DNA from: Mesobacillus persicus
Lineage (GTDB): Bacteria > Bacillota > Bacilli > Bacillales > Cytobacillaceae
Reading direction: 5' to 3'
DNA length: 64,000 nt
NCBI RefSeq assembly: GCF_900109925.1
Contig: NZ_FOBW01000016.1
Coordinates: 1 to 64,000, forward strand
The notes under the pieces are model-generated. The model was not told where the DNA came from, searched no databases, and worked only from the letters and a program-made list of their open reading frames with translations. Position numbers and translations under genes: made by a program. This document shows, one piece after another, positions 24,967 through 34,733 of the stretch. Within the stretch, counting starts at the first letter, position 1, and every line of letters begins with the position of its first letter.

Positions 24967-26680
24967 GTTTGCTAATTCAGATGGAACAATTCAGCCCTAT
25001 ACATTCAAAAACCCAGAAAAAGTCATCATTGCCTATTCAATCGAAGATGTGTTGCCAATGCTAGAGAAGGTTCAAAATGAAGTGAACAATGGGTTTTATG
25101 CAGCTGGATTTTTATCTTATGAAAGTGCACCTGCGTTCGATCCATCTTTTAAAGTCAGAAGTGGTGGCGAATTGCCGCTCCTTTGGTTTGGTATATTCAA
25201 AGAACCTTGCACCTCTCCAATCTCAAGTTCCGGACCCTATCATTTCTCAGAGTGGAAACCATCGGTAGACATGGATGAGTACCGTTCAGCGATTCAGTCG
25301 ATCAAACACTGTATTGAACAAGGCAATACCTATCAAACCAATTATACGATTCGATTAAACTCCCATTTTCACGGAGATGAAATCGCCTATTATGAAAAAC
25401 TAAAAAGAGCACAGGCTAGCAATTATTGTGCCTATCTTCATACCGGTGAGCATAGTATCTTATCCGCCTCACCTGAATTGTTTTTCCGATTGGAAAAAGG
25501 GCACATTACGACACGGCCAATGAAAGGAACAGTTAAAAGAGGAAGAACACTTGCAGAAGACAAAGAAAACGCAAGCTGGCTCTATCATTCCGAAAAAAAC
25601 CGTGCCGAAAACGTGATGATTGTCGACCTCCTTCGTAATGACCTAGGCATGATTGCAGAAACTGGCTCCGTCAACGTGTCACAGTTGTTTGAAATCGAAC
25701 ACTATCCAACCGTCCATCAAATGACTTCAACCATCACAGCAGAAGTAGCGGAAAATACCGAGCTTTTGGATATTTTCAAGGCCCTTTTTCCCTGCGGATC
25801 CATTACGGGCGCTCCAAAAATCAAGACGATGGACATTATTGCTGATTTAGAGACAACCCCAAGAGGAGTCTATTGTGGAGCAATTGGTTTCATCACTCCT
25901 AATAAAGAAGCCGTTTTTAATGTTCCAATTCGAACAGTCGTGATTGAACAAAAGTCCGGAAACGCGATTTATGGAGTCGGTGGTGGCATCACGTGGGATT
26001 CAACCATTGAAGGAGAATATCATGAGGTGATTGCTAAGGCAAACATTCTCGAGGAAAATAGACCTGATTTTAACCTTTTAGAAAGCCTACTATTAGATGA
26101 GGGCCAGTATTTCTTGTTTGAGGAGCATCTTACCCGCTTAAAAAATACGGCTGAGTATTTTGGCTTTCCATTTAATCAGCAGGAAATCACCAGGAGACTA
26201 CAACTGTTGGCAAGTTCGAATGACAGCGAGAGATTAAAAGTGCGGCTTTTATTAAATAAAAATGGAGACATCGAGATCAATGGCCAAACTATTTCACCTT
26301 TTGAAACGCCGCTGGAGGTCAGTCTTGCAGAGGAACCCGTAGATTCGAATCATCCCTTTTTATATCATAAAACAACCAATAGAGACGTTTACTCTCATTT
26401 CCAAGCAAAGAAGCCTACCAAAATATTTGATGTGCTACTTTGGAACGAAGCGGGTGAACTAACCGAATTTACAAATGGAAATGTGGTATTAGAAATAGAC
26501 AAAGGTTTGTGGACACCCCCGGTAACGAGCGGATTATTAGCAGGGACCTATCGAGAGAGGCTCATTCAAACAGGGAGAATCCGGGAGAAGGTTCTAACCG
26601 TTACCGACTTACAGAAGAGTACGAAGATATGGTTTATTAATAGTGTTCGCAAGTGGGTTGAGGTTAAACTGATCGATTAA
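24935..26680 (+). CDS. fused aminodeoxychorismate synthase component I / aminodeoxychorismate lyase (PabB-PabC)
   Basis: A 581-aa bifunctional enzyme of p-aminobenzoate synthesis. Residues about 1-370 are chorismate-binding PabB: NYTIRLNSHF, RPMKGTVKRGR, the metal and chorismate region RNDLGMIAETGSV, PCGSITGAPKIKTM and IRTVVIE. Residues about 380-581 resemble the PLP-dependent lyase PabC (FLFEEHLTRLKNTAEYFGFP, ELTEFTNGNVVLE, PPVTSGLLAGTYR). With PabA it covers chorismate to p-aminobenzoate in two genes. The ATG at 24935 has GAGGA at good distance; it overlaps pabA by 32 nt, indicating translational coupling. The usual Bacillus pab-sul-folB-folK continuation is absent here. Confidence 0.92.
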   Translation: MNLKEPLLSFEFANSDGTIQPYTFKNPEKVIIAYSIEDVLPMLEKVQNEVNNGFYAAGFLSYESAPAFDPSFKVRSGGELPLLWFGIFKEPCTSPISSSGPYHFSEWKPSVDMDEYRSAIQSIKHCIEQGNTYQTNYTIRLNSHFHGDEIAYYEKLKRAQASNYCAYLHTGEHSILSASPELFFRLEKGHITTRPMKGTVKRGRTLAEDKENASWLYHSEKNRAENVMIVDLLRNDLGMIAETGSVNVSQLFEIEHYPTVHQMTSTITAEVAENTELLDIFKALFPCGSITGAPKIKTMDIIADLETTPRGVYCGAIGFITPNKEAVFNVPIRTVVIEQKSGNAIYGVGGGITWDSTIEGEYHEVIAKANILEENRPDFNLLESLLLDEGQYFLFEEHLTRLKNTAEYFGFPFNQQEITRRLQLLASSNDSERLKVRLLLNKNGDIEINGQTISPFETPLEVSLAEEPVDSNHPFLYHKTTNRDVYSHFQAKKPTKIFDVLLWNEAGELTEFTNGNVVLEIDKGLWTPPVTSGLLAGTYRERLIQTGRIREKVLTVTDLQKSTKIWFINSVRKWVEVKLID

Positions 26681-26703
26681 ATTTGCAGTTTGCTATAAAA
26701 AAT

Positions 26704-26733
26704 GGAGCATTCATTCGAGAATGCTCCTTTCTT
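26704..26733 (+). terminator. terminator of pabA-pabBC
   Basis: GGAGCATTC, a 6-nt loop and GAATGCTCC, then TTTCTT, 24 nt past the stop. Confidence 0.8.
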
Positions 26734-26757
26734 ATGCTGATTTTTGACTTCGTTTCT

Positions 26758-27525
26758 TCAACCGCTTATCAGCGAAGCAATTGCTTCCGGGACGCGTTTT
26801 TTAAATGTATCATAATTATGCTCTGCTCCTTCAAGTTGATGAAATTCCGTGTTTACTACCTTGTCTTTCACGATTTCAAAAACCGCCTGATTCGATGCTA
26901 AGAATAACTGACTGATTTCCTCACTTTTAGTAGATTCGTTCGTCCCACAATCTAAATAAACCTTCTCTAATAAGGAGAGGTCTGCCGTTTTTAAGAGGCT
27001 TTCGAGTTCCTCTTGATTCCGAAAGTAGGCCGAAGAAAAAGCAGCGACTCGTGTGAAGATTTCGGGGTAACGACAAGCTGCATACAGTGAGATGAGTCCA
27101 CCTAATGAAATACCAGCTATATAGTTGGCAGTGGAAATTGTTTTATAACGGTTGTCGATGATTGGTTTCAACTCGTTGACAATAAACTCTACATATTGCT
27201 CCCCTTTTCCACCGCTTGAACTAGGGTAACCTAGCAATCTCTCACTAAATTTACCATTTTTCCAAGGACAATACTCATTCAATCGTTCTTCACCCTCGGG
27301 GTTTAGATCAATGGCAACGACGATCAGTTCGATCTGTTCTTGATCTAAATATTCATGAAGTTCTAAGGATACACCTCCAATCGATTCCTTACAGTCAAAA
27401 ACATTCTGCCCATCATGCATATATAGGACAGGAAACTTTTTCGTTGAATCTTCATAGTTTTTAGGTAGATAGATACGAATTTTCCTATCTGAATTAAATA
27501 GTGGTACATAACATGTTTCTATCAT
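26758..27525 (-). CDS. alpha/beta-hydrolase, esterase D/enterochelin esterase family
   Basis: A 255-aa putative esterase (PF00756-like). LYMHDGQNVFD near residue 34, the nucleophile elbow AGISLGGLIS (Ser about 143), an acidic residue in DCGTNE and the C-terminal histidine in EGAEHNYDTF form a plausible Ser-Asp/Glu-His triad. There is no signal peptide. Family members hydrolyse siderophore esters, S-formylglutathione or acyl esters; no iron genes lie nearby, so the substrate remains open. Convergent with pabBC. Confidence 0.8.
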   Translation of the reverse strand: MIETCYVPLFNSDRKIRIYLPKNYEDSTKKFPVLYMHDGQNVFDCKESIGGVSLELHEYLDQEQIELIVVAIDLNPEGEERLNEYCPWKNGKFSERLLGYPSSSGGKGEQYVEFIVNELKPIIDNRYKTISTANYIAGISLGGLISLYAACRYPEIFTRVAAFSSAYFRNQEELESLLKTADLSLLEKVYLDCGTNESTKSEEISQLFLASNQAVFEIVKDKVVNTEFHQLEGAEHNYDTFKKRVPEAIASLISG

Positions 27526-27748
27526 TGGAGGGCACCTACCATTCTTATTTCATCCTTTACTTTTCTCCACACAATACCCTAGGGATTTCCAGAAAAGCCC
27601 TATTATCCTGATTTTAAACGATAGTGATGAAGCTGTATAGAAGCTATATGAATTTATAAAATTCTTTGAATGTTTGGCTATGCTTTTGTACAATTAAGGG
27701 GTGTTTAACTTTTCTGAATTATTAAATTCCAGTTGGAGGCGATAGTTT

Positions 27749-28207
27749 TTGAATGCAGATGAAATCAAACAATTAGTTACCCGAACCGAGCACGCTGCAG
27801 AACAACATCAATTGAAGCCAGAAGAGCTGTTTTTGTTCAAACTATTTGACTTTAACTTTTTGTACGATGATGAACAAGAAATATGTAGAATTGAAGTACC
27901 GATGAACGAAATCCTACTTGGGCCTTTAAAATTCATTCATGGTGGATTTATCACCTTCTTGGCAGATACTTGCATGGGGCATCTTTGCTTCCGATACCTG
28001 GATGAACCGTTTGTTGCTCTAGAACTTAAAACACAATATTTAAAATCCGTTCAGGAAGGCATCATTGTCGCAGAAGCACGCTTCAGAAAAAAGGGAAAAA
28101 CCATTCTATTTATCGATTGCGATGTGATGACAAAAGACGGCACCCCCCTATCAAACATCTCAGCAACCTTTTATGTCCTTCCCGATAAAAAGAAAGAAAA
28201 AGAGTAA
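27749..28207 (+). CDS. PaaI-like hotdog-fold thioesterase
   Basis: A 152-aa protein with the acyl-CoA thioesterase hotdog fold. LGPLKFIHGGFITFLADTCMG contains the HGG-x-x-x-x-x-x-D pattern, quoted here as IHGGFITFLAD, which is the PaaI-type active region. It likely hydrolyses a short or aromatic acyl-CoA. The start is TTG behind GGAGGC at 9 nt. It is a single-gene unit ended by palindrome R4. Confidence 0.8.
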   Translation: MNADEIKQLVTRTEHAAEQHQLKPEELFLFKLFDFNFLYDDEQEICRIEVPMNEILLGPLKFIHGGFITFLADTCMGHLCFRYLDEPFVALELKTQYLKSVQEGIIVAEARFRKKGKTILFIDCDVMTKDGTPLSNISATFYVLPDKKKEKE

Positions 28208-28211
28208 GTTT

Positions 28212-28252
28212 CCAAAAATCTGGATGGTGCCTGGCACCATCCAGATTTTTGG
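28212..28252. repeat. GGTGCC palindrome R4, bidirectional terminator
   Basis: A perfect 41-nt palindrome: CCAAAAATCTGGATGGTGCC, a central T and the exact complement. It sits 4 nt past the thioesterase stop and 2 nt before the stop of the convergent hydrolase, with A/T tracts in both arms. Confidence 0.9.
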
Positions 28253-28254
28253 AA

Positions 28255-29169
28255 TCAGTCTCCGTTTAACTCTTTGTAGATGCATTTTAAGGTTTCTTGT
28301 AGGATGGGCTGGTGCTCATTGAGGAGTTGGTGGTCGCCTCCGTGGATGATTTGGACTCTGGCATTAGGAAATTTTCTTTGGATAAAACCGAGATTATATT
28401 TCCAATCTACTGTTCGATCTTTGTCTCCTTGAATCACGGTTACTTTTTTGTTAGATGTTGGATAGATTTTCAGCTCCTTATTCCATGCTATTAAGGCTTC
28501 ATACCAAGCAAGAGGCACCTTGTGATGTTGAAGAGGATCTGTTTTTACAAATTTCAAATAGTCGTGATTTGATGAATTCCTTTTAAATAGCCGTTTTGGC
28601 TCCTTCAAAAACGGTTTAATTAGAAAAAAACCTAATCTGGATAGATTCCATGCATGAGAGCGAACTAAGGGAGCAACGAAAATCACTTTTTGAAAATCTG
28701 TATGAAACCTTAACATATAATCCATGACAATCGCCCCGCCGGTACTATGCGCAACGATGTGAACTGGTAAAGAAGTTCGCCTTCTCAATTTTGTATACAC
28801 CTCATTAAATACCGCAACATAATCGTTAAAACGATTAATTTCTGCTCTCTTCCCACTCGACAACCCATGCCCTTGCAAATCATAGGTAATCACTTTGTAC
28901 CGATTCCGTGTTAGATCATTAATTAAGTTGCTCATGGAGCCGGCATGATCTAAATACCCATGGATAACGACGACATTTCCAATAGGATCTTTTGGCGTAA
29001 AAGATTGAAGAAAGATTGACTCACCCATACAATTTAACATCTCATAGCGATGCTTAACATCCTTAAGGTCCAACTGATAAAGCTCGATATATTTTTTGAT
29101 TTCTTCTTTCCGATAACGATTCGTAGTGGCTCTTATTTTCCCCACTCTTATTCGTTTCATCTTATCCAT
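28255..29169 (-). CDS. alpha/beta-hydrolase, monoacylglycerol lipase/lysophospholipase type
   Basis: A 304-aa hydrolase. VVVIHGYLDHAGSMSNLI gives the oxyanion HG motif, AHSTGGAIVMDYML the nucleophile elbow (S in H-S-T-G-G), DKDRTVDW the acid and GGDHQLLNE the histidine. The family (Hydrolase_4) includes monoglyceride lipases and lysophospholipases. There is no signal peptide. The frame opens further to 29220, but the ATG at 29169 has AAGGG at 9 nt. Start uncertain by up to 17 codons. Confidence 0.8.
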   Translation of the reverse strand: MDKMKRIRVGKIRATTNRYRKEEIKKYIELYQLDLKDVKHRYEMLNCMGESIFLQSFTPKDPIGNVVVIHGYLDHAGSMSNLINDLTRNRYKVITYDLQGHGLSSGKRAEINRFNDYVAVFNEVYTKLRRRTSLPVHIVAHSTGGAIVMDYMLRFHTDFQKVIFVAPLVRSHAWNLSRLGFFLIKPFLKEPKRLFKRNSSNHDYLKFVKTDPLQHHKVPLAWYEALIAWNKELKIYPTSNKKVTVIQGDKDRTVDWKYNLGFIQRKFPNARVQIIHGGDHQLLNEHQPILQETLKCIYKELNGD

Positions 29170-29385
29170 TTTTAGCATCCCTTTTCCATTGCGAAGTAAC
29201 CTTGCAAATGAACTTCTCATTCAAAAATTATAACATGAAAGCCTATTCAGCTTTTCAATAACAAAACGAAAACATTATATAGGTCTAATCACCTAATCTA
29301 TTTTTATAAAATTATGAATATAAAGTTCTACCTACCTAATAAAACTTATACAATATAAATGTCAAAAAATGAAAGGAGGCATCTT

Positions 29386-29787
29386 ATGACCTTAGGAATT
29401 CGTTTTCTAAAATTAGCTGCTCTATATTTTTTAGTGGGAGTAGGGATGGGACTAACGATGGAAATCATCCAAGACCACAGATTGTCTGGAGCGCACGCCC
29501 ATATTAATTTGGTGGGATGGGCTTCGATGGCGATTTTCGGCGTCATTTATGTTTTATTTCCTAAAGCTGGGGAAACGGTTTTGGCTAAGCTTCATTTTTG
29601 GCTTTATAACATTTCGTTGCCATTATTTATGTTAGGGTTATGTTTTGTGCTGTTAGGCAATACTTCATTGATGTTTCTTTTAATGGTTTTCCCAAACATT
29701 CTAGTTCTAAGCGTACTCTTGTTTGTGATCAATATTTTTGCCAATGTAAAAGCAGAAAATTTAAGTCAGCTGTTTAATAAAGGATAG
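29386..29787 (+). CDS. small membrane protein resembling a fragment of heme-copper oxidase subunit I
   Basis: A 133-aa protein with four membrane helices. LSGAHAHINLVGWASMAIFG matches the helix of NorB/CcoN-type oxidase subunit I that carries a heme-ligating histidine, but the other five ligand helices are missing. Free-standing proteins of this size occur in Bacillaceae and are usually labelled cytochrome-c-oxidase-like; function is unknown. The start is an ATG behind AAAGGAGG, the strongest site in the region, and the frame's earlier ATG overlaps nothing useful. It may bind a single heme. Confidence 0.7.
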   Translation: MTLGIRFLKLAALYFLVGVGMGLTMEIIQDHRLSGAHAHINLVGWASMAIFGVIYVLFPKAGETVLAKLHFWLYNISLPLFMLGLCFVLLGNTSLMFLLMVFPNILVLSVLLFVINIFANVKAENLSQLFNKG

Positions 29788-29911
29788 AATATACCTCCAT
29801 TTCTATCACTTCCCCCCTTCTATTCAGAGGGGGTTCTTCATGTTCCAAGCACCTTATTTGTCCCGCCTACTTATTTTGTACATTTTCCCCCGAAAGGTTA
29901 TGAAAAGAGCC

Positions 29912-29952
29912 AAAAAGAAAACCCCGAACTATTTTTAAAGCTCCGAGTTTTC
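29912..29952 (-). terminator. terminator of the polyferredoxin gene
   Basis: On the minus strand GAAAACTCGGAGC and GTTCGGGGTTTTC pair with two mismatches, followed by TTTTTGG. Confidence 0.7.
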
Positions 29953-30044
29953 TTGGACTTTCTTATCTTATTTGTATATCGTACAAAGAAAAAGTGATTC
30001 GTCATTTGAATCTATGAAGGTTACACAATCGATCATATTGCGGG

Positions 30045-31058
30045 TTAATTAATATAATCCGCCCACGGGATTAATTCTTTAAAATGTTCGTAGGTTAAGA
30101 CGGTGTCCCAATGTCCTGTTGCCTTTGCAGCTAATACAACAATCGCGAACAAGGCGAGGAATCCGAATGGAACCACCCATTTATTGACCTTTGTAGGTCC
30201 GACTTGCATCGTTAATGTCTCTTTCACTGGGCAGGCTTCGACACATTGCATACATGCCGTACATTCAGGTGTCATCACTGTCTTCTTTTCAGTGATACTA
30301 ATTCCTTGCGGACAAGCACGTGTGCATTGATTGCAGTTACTGCATGTATCGACATTTCGTTTAATCTTGGTCATTCCGAGCATGGAACCTAATCCGATTA
30401 ACGCTCCATACGGGCAAAGAAAGCGACACCAGAAATTTTTAAAAAATAAGGATAGGATAAAGATGACACCAAGCACCTTTATAGTCGTTGCACTGATTTC
30501 CAAGAAATATTGAAGCATTTTAACATCTGATATGAGATTATAAGGGGACATTAGAAAACCGATTACCGCATCAATTGGCATATTTATGACCATAAAAATA
30601 AAGAAACCTAATAATATGTATTTGATCGGCAGAAGATTCCAACCAATCCATTTGGGTAGATTGAACTCTCTTTTAAACATCTTTTTCCCCAGCATTCCAA
30701 CCCACTCACTGCCTGTTCCCACCGGACAAATCCAACTACAGAACGAGCGACGAAAAAGGAAGCCTGAGCCAACAAAAAAGGTGAATAACACAAGCCCAGC
30801 CGGGTGAATTGCATCAAACTCCCCTGTCGCAACCCAAACTCTAAAGCCCATCATTGCACTTACAGGTAAAAATGCTTCCACCGCGCCAGGACGCTCCACA
30901 TAGGGCATCGGCGTTGCTGAGGAAAAATGGAGATAAAACTGATAAAATTCCAAGCCAATGAACAGGGTGAAGAGAAAAAATGCGATTTTCACCCCATGCC
31001 TTACAAATACCAGCGGTCTTCGTTTAAGTTGTCGATAATAATATTGTTTTGTTTTCAT
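30045..31058 (-). CDS. 4Fe-4S membrane polyferredoxin, NapH/YccM-like
   Basis: A 337-aa membrane protein with about five or six helices. Two cytoplasm-facing cysteine pairs follow helices (CSWICPVG and CRFLCPYG), and two classical ferredoxin motifs lie near the C-terminus (CSNCNQCTRACP and CTACMQCVEACP). This is the NapH/NosR/CcoG-type layout, passing electrons from the quinol pool or between redox proteins. No nap, nos or reductase genes adjoin it, so its partner is unknown. The longer frame starts 49 codons earlier; the ATG at 31058 has GGAGGGAG and begins the first helix. Confidence 0.85.
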   Translation of the reverse strand: MKTKQYYYRQLKRRPLVFVRHGVKIAFFLFTLFIGLEFYQFYLHFSSATPMPYVERPGAVEAFLPVSAMMGFRVWVATGEFDAIHPAGLVLFTFFVGSGFLFRRSFCSWICPVGTGSEWVGMLGKKMFKREFNLPKWIGWNLLPIKYILLGFFIFMVINMPIDAVIGFLMSPYNLISDVKMLQYFLEISATTIKVLGVIFILSLFFKNFWCRFLCPYGALIGLGSMLGMTKIKRNVDTCSNCNQCTRACPQGISITEKKTVMTPECTACMQCVEACPVKETLTMQVGPTKVNKWVVPFGFLALFAIVVLAAKATGHWDTVLTYEHFKELIPWADYIN

Positions 31059-31172
31059 AAGCAGTCTCCCTCCAAGAAAAATTATAATAGAAACATTTTC
31101 CGAGGAAATAAGAAGCTGGTAATTGTTGCTTATTCTCCATATATATAGACAAAACTTTGTCAAGAAAAGGAT

Positions 31173-31211
31173 AAAAAAAGAGCATGACTGGTTGAAAGCA
31201 GTCATACTCTT
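31173..31211 (-). terminator. terminator of the amino-acid ABC operon
   Basis: AGAGTATGACTG and CAGTCATGCTCT pair with one mismatch, followed on the minus strand by seven T, 17 nt past the ATPase stop. Confidence 0.88.
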
Positions 31212-31227
31212 GCATTCTATCTAGCTT

Positions 31228-31950
31228 TTATAAAACCTTACTCAAAAATGCCTGTGTTCGTTCATTCTGCGGGTCATCAAAGATTTGTTTGGGTGAACCT
31301 TCTTCCATAATAATGCCTTCGTCCATAAAAAGAACCCGGTCGCATACTTCCTTTGCAAAGCCCATTTCATGTGTAACCACAACCATGGTCATTCCTTCTT
31401 CTGCTAAGTCTTTCATGACTTGAAGAACATCTCCGACTAGTTCAGGATCAAGGGCAGAGGTTGGTTCATCGAATAGCATCACCTTCGGCTCCATCGCTAA
31501 TGCCCTCGCAATGGCAACCCGCTGCTTTTGTCCCCCAGATAGGCTATCTGGATAGACACCCGCTTTATCAGACAAGCCGACCTTTTCCAATAAAGGCAAT
31601 GCGACTGCTTCAGCTTCGCTTTGACTCATGTTCTTGATTTTCATTGGACCAAGTGTAATATTATGAAGAACGGTCATATGAGGAAACAGGTTGAAGTGCT
31701 GAAACACCATCCCTACACGTGAGCGAATCGAGTTAATATCAATTTTAGGGTCCGTTAAATTTTCCCCATCGACGAGGACCTCACCGCTTGTCACTTCTTC
31801 TAATAAATTTAAACAACGTAAAAACGTACTTTTCCCCGATCCCGAAGGCCCAATTACACAAACCACTTCTTGTTCATTGATGTTTGCATCGATTCCTTTT
31901 AATACTTCTAGTTTTCCAAATGATTTATGCAAATCTTGTACTTGTATCAT
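31228..31950 (-). CDS. polar amino-acid ABC transporter ATP-binding protein
   Basis: A 240-aa ATPase with Walker [10 protein letters not shown] (about 34-42), Q-loop in [11 protein letters not shown], signature [15 protein letters not shown], Walker [13 protein letters not shown] and H-loop [10 protein letters not shown]. The sequence is of the GlnQ/HisP class that drives glutamine, arginine, cystine or general polar amino-acid import. Its ATG shares one base with the permease TAA stop. It is the last gene of a three-gene importer. Confidence 0.95.
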   Translation of the reverse strand: MIQVQDLHKSFGKLEVLKGIDANINEQEVVCVIGPSGSGKSTFLRCLNLLEEVTSGEVLVDGENLTDPKIDINSIRSRVGMVFQHFNLFPHMTVLHNITLGPMKIKNMSQSEAEAVALPLLEKVGLSDKAGVYPDSLSGGQKQRVAIARALAMEPKVMLFDEPTSALDPELVGDVLQVMKDLAEEGMTMVVVTHEMGFAKEVCDRVLFMDEGIIMEEGSPKQIFDDPQNERTQAFLSKVL

Positions 31951-32606
31951 TAGACGTCCAGTCTCCTTTCAACCCTTCTTAGGTAAATAGATGTTGGAAT
32001 GGTGATGAGTAGATAAAGCACACAAACCATTGTCAACGTCTCAAAAGGAGTAAAGGTAGTCGCATAATAGGTTTTGGCCTTATAAACCATTTCGCCAACC
32101 GCGATGGCTGAAAAGAGCGAAGTATCTTTTAAGCTAATCACAAATTGATTTCCTAGTGGAGGAATCATCCGCTTAAACGCTTGCGGCCAGATAATATAAC
32201 GCATCGTTTGATTTTTCGTTAAGCCAATTGATCTTCCCGCTTCCATTTGACCTTTATCAATCGAATGGACCGCTCCGCGGACAATTTCTGCGATGTAGGC
32301 ACCAGCATTGAGCGCGATGGCTAAAATTGCTGCAACAAGCTTATGCATATTCAAATCCATTAATTGCGACAGTCCAAAATAAATAAAAAGAATCTGAGCA
32401 AGTAACGGCGTCCCTCGAATCACTTCTACATACACAGAGGAAAGTCCGTAAATGAATTTATTTTTAGATAAACGACCTAGGCCGGTAAATGCTCCAATGA
32501 TAAAACCGAAGAATAAACCAGCAAAGGTGATAAGTAGGGTAAATACCAATCCCTCTAGGAGGTATGGCATCGGTTTAATATAATCTGAATTTAAAAATGC
32601 TTCCAC
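31950..32606 (-). CDS. polar amino-acid ABC transporter permease
   Basis: A 218-aa HisM/GlnP-type membrane subunit with five helices and the EAA loop [20 protein letters not shown] that contacts the ATPase. [19 protein letters not shown] is the family core. GTG start behind GAGGGG. A single permease gene implies a homodimeric channel. It follows the binding-protein gene after an attenuating hairpin. Confidence 0.93.
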   Translation of the reverse strand: MEAFLNSDYIKPMPYLLEGLVFTLLITFAGLFFGFIIGAFTGLGRLSKNKFIYGLSSVYVEVIRGTPLLAQILFIYFGLSQLMDLNMHKLVAAILAIALNAGAYIAEIVRGAVHSIDKGQMEAGRSIGLTKNQTMRYIIWPQAFKRMIPPLGNQFVISLKDTSLFSAIAVGEMVYKAKTYYATTFTPFETLTMVCVLYLLITIPTSIYLRRVERRLDV

Positions 32607-32644
32607 GTTCTCGCCCCTCTAATTGTAATTGATTGTCCTCAGTC

Positions 32645-32685
32645 TAAAAAAAGTGTAACAAGCCAAAACTTGCTACACTTTTTTT
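32645..32685 (-). terminator. intercistronic terminator-like hairpin in the ABC operon
   Basis: AAAAAAAGTGTA.CAAG and CTTG.TACACTTTTTTT pair almost perfectly, 13 nt past the binding-protein stop and before the permease. Partial termination here would give more binding protein than permease. Confidence 0.8.
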
Positions 32686-32697
32686 AATCAGAGGTTC

Positions 32698-33513
32698 TTA
32701 TTTCTCTGTGCCGAATGGGCGCTCCCCAAACCACTTCTCGTAAATGTCATCATACGTACCATCTTCTTTGAATTTAGCAAGTGCCTCATTGAATGGTCCG
32801 ACAAGCTCAGAGCCTTGTTTAAAAGCAATTCCATATTGCTGTGCCTCAACAATGTCACCGACTGTTTTCAAGCTACCTTCTGACTTTTCATTGGCGTAAT
32901 ATAATGCATTCGGAGAATCATAGACAACCGCGTCAATTCGACCACTGCGTAGCTCCATATATGCTTCAACAATTCCTTCAAAAGGAGTGACTTCCGCATC
33001 TGGATAATTTTCTACTAAATAATCATAGCTCGTAGATCCTGTTCTTGTTGCCACTTTCTTTCCAGAAAGGTCATCCATTTTGGTAATTTCTTCATTGTCT
33101 GTCTCTACCACGGTTATAAGACCCGCATCATAGTATGGATCGGAGAAATCAATCTTTTCCTTCCGTTCATCGGTAATCGTAATTCCGGCAATTCCAATTT
33201 CAAAACGGCCTGTCTCCATACCTGCAATTAGTCCACTAAACTCCAAGGTTTCAAATTCAATTTCAACCCCAGATTCATCCGCAAGAGCTTGAATTAATTC
33301 AATATCAAACCCTTCCATTTCACCGGTATCAGGATTTTGGAATTCAAACGGAACAAAGTTACTATCTGTTGCAACCGTATAAACTTGCTTCTCTTCCGAA
33401 TCATTCGAAGCCCCTTCCGAAGTATCGCCTGAAGTTTCTTCACTACCCCCACATGCTGCCATAAGTAGAACAGCAAAACCTAACATAATTGAAAATAAAA
33501 AGCCTTTTTTCAA
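32698..33513 (-). CDS. polar amino-acid ABC transporter binding lipoprotein
   Basis: A 271-aa family 3 solute-binding protein. The lipoprotein signal ends in LLMAACGGS; the linker is rich in Ser, Glu and Asp. The ligand-binding core shows [41 protein letters not shown] and [10 protein letters not shown], typical for glutamine/arginine/cystine receptors. The frame opens at an ATG seven codons earlier, but that precedes the AAAGGGGGAG site; the TTG at 33513 is preferred. The ligand cannot be assigned from motifs alone. Confidence 0.9.
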   Translation of the reverse strand: MKKGFLFSIMLGFAVLLMAACGGSEETSGDTSEGASNDSEEKQVYTVATDSNFVPFEFQNPDTGEMEGFDIELIQALADESGVEIEFETLEFSGLIAGMETGRFEIGIAGITITDERKEKIDFSDPYYDAGLITVVETDNEEITKMDDLSGKKVATRTGSTSYDYLVENYPDAEVTPFEGIVEAYMELRSGRIDAVVYDSPNALYYANEKSEGSLKTVGDIVEAQQYGIAFKQGSELVGPFNEALAKFKEDGTYDDIYEKWFGERPFGTEK

Positions 33514-33815
33514 AGTGCACTCCCCCTTTGTCATTAATTAATTATTACAAAGATTACAAGAATGATAAACTTCGATATTTACGCTATATTCAGAATAATG
33601 TAGCAAATACTCCCCTTAGGCTTCTTCACTTCTAATATCCTTACAATTCCTAACAATCCCTAGAGAATCCTTCACCCCATCGACAGAACCCTACAAATAC
33701 CACCCAATTTCTGGATGGTGCCTGGCACCTAGGGGGGGATTTCAATAAATGGTATTATCTTACTAAAAACCTATAAATATATGGTATGGAAATCTATTTG
33801 AATGGAGGCAATTTG
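33514..33815. other. intergenic region between the ABC operon and SIMPL gene
   Basis: This 302-nt divergent gap holds the truncated palindrome R5 and AT-rich sequence. I do not find a promoter with convincing -35 and -10 elements, and no open frame of interest. Confidence 0.4.
33704..33729. repeat. GGTGCC palindrome R5 (right arm lost)
   Basis: CCAATTTCTGGATGGTGCC, T and GGCACC, followed by TAGGGGGGG. It shares its truncation point with R3 and lies between divergent genes. Confidence 0.7.
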
Positions 33816-34475
33816 ATGTATTATCCTCCTGCGCGGAATACAAATAATGATGAAAATCGAAGGATAACAGTTTATGGGAATAGTAGGCTTACGGTAAAGC
33901 CGAGTATAGCAGAGGTTCAATTAGGTGTGGAAGTTCGGAACAATGAGGTAAACGCTGCTCAACAAGAGAATTCACAGAGAATTCAACAGGTAATCCAAAG
34001 TTTAGTCAGATTAGGGATCCCCCAGGATCAGATTCAAACCGTCGATTATCAGATTTATCCTCAGTATGATTATGTGGACGGGGAACAGCAATTTCGAGGG
34101 TACCAGGTGACCCATATGCTAATGGTGAAAAGTGAAAACATCAATCAAGTAGGGTTATTGATTGATACAGCAGTTCAAAATGGCGCGAATCGGATATCAT
34201 CCATTCGATTTACGGTTAAAAACTTAGATGCCTATTATCAACAAGCGTTAAAACTGGCATTAGAGAATTCAGTTTTGAAGGCTCAAACCCTTGCGAAGGT
34301 GATGAATGTTTCCCTAGATCCAATACCCGTAGAAATTTTAGAACAAACAACAACCCCTCCACCGATTCCCTATCAAGCTATGGCTGAAACAGGTTTAGTT
34401 GCTGGAGTTACAACCCCTATAGAACCTGGGCAGATAGAAGTTGAATCCAAGCTAGAAACGAAGTTCAAGTATTAA
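33816..34475 (+). CDS. SIMPL domain-containing protein
   Basis: A 219-aa protein dominated by a SIMPL (DUF541) domain: RITVYGNSRLTVKPSIAEVQ, then IPQDQIQTVDYQIYPQYDY and GANRISSIRFTVKNLDAYYQ. The family is widespread (E. coli YggE, BP26) and is linked to envelope or oxidative stress, but the biochemical role is not known. No signal peptide is seen, unlike most relatives. Start at the ATG behind GGAGGC; the frame's first ATG lacks a site. Confidence 0.85.
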   Translation: MYYPPARNTNNDENRRITVYGNSRLTVKPSIAEVQLGVEVRNNEVNAAQQENSQRIQQVIQSLVRLGIPQDQIQTVDYQIYPQYDYVDGEQQFRGYQVTHMLMVKSENINQVGLLIDTAVQNGANRISSIRFTVKNLDAYYQQALKLALENSVLKAQTLAKVMNVSLDPIPVEILEQTTTPPPIPYQAMAETGLVAGVTTPIEPGQIEVESKLETKFKY

Positions 34476-34733
34476 GCAAAACACGTCGGAGAGAAACGTG
34501 AGAGAACCGTATATTACTATACGGGCCTTACTATTGGAATTTTACCATTATAATCAACTTGTTTTCCCTTAAGATCCTTAAATGACGCCGCTCAGCAAAA
34601 TTAACATTCTAGGGCCAAACAAATAAAATTAGCATAGATGTCGTTTTTCAATTTTAAAAAAGAAGGGGAACGAAAAATACAGAGAGAATAATAGGACTAG
34701 TTAAGCATTTTATTATATTTGGAGGGAAAAAAC

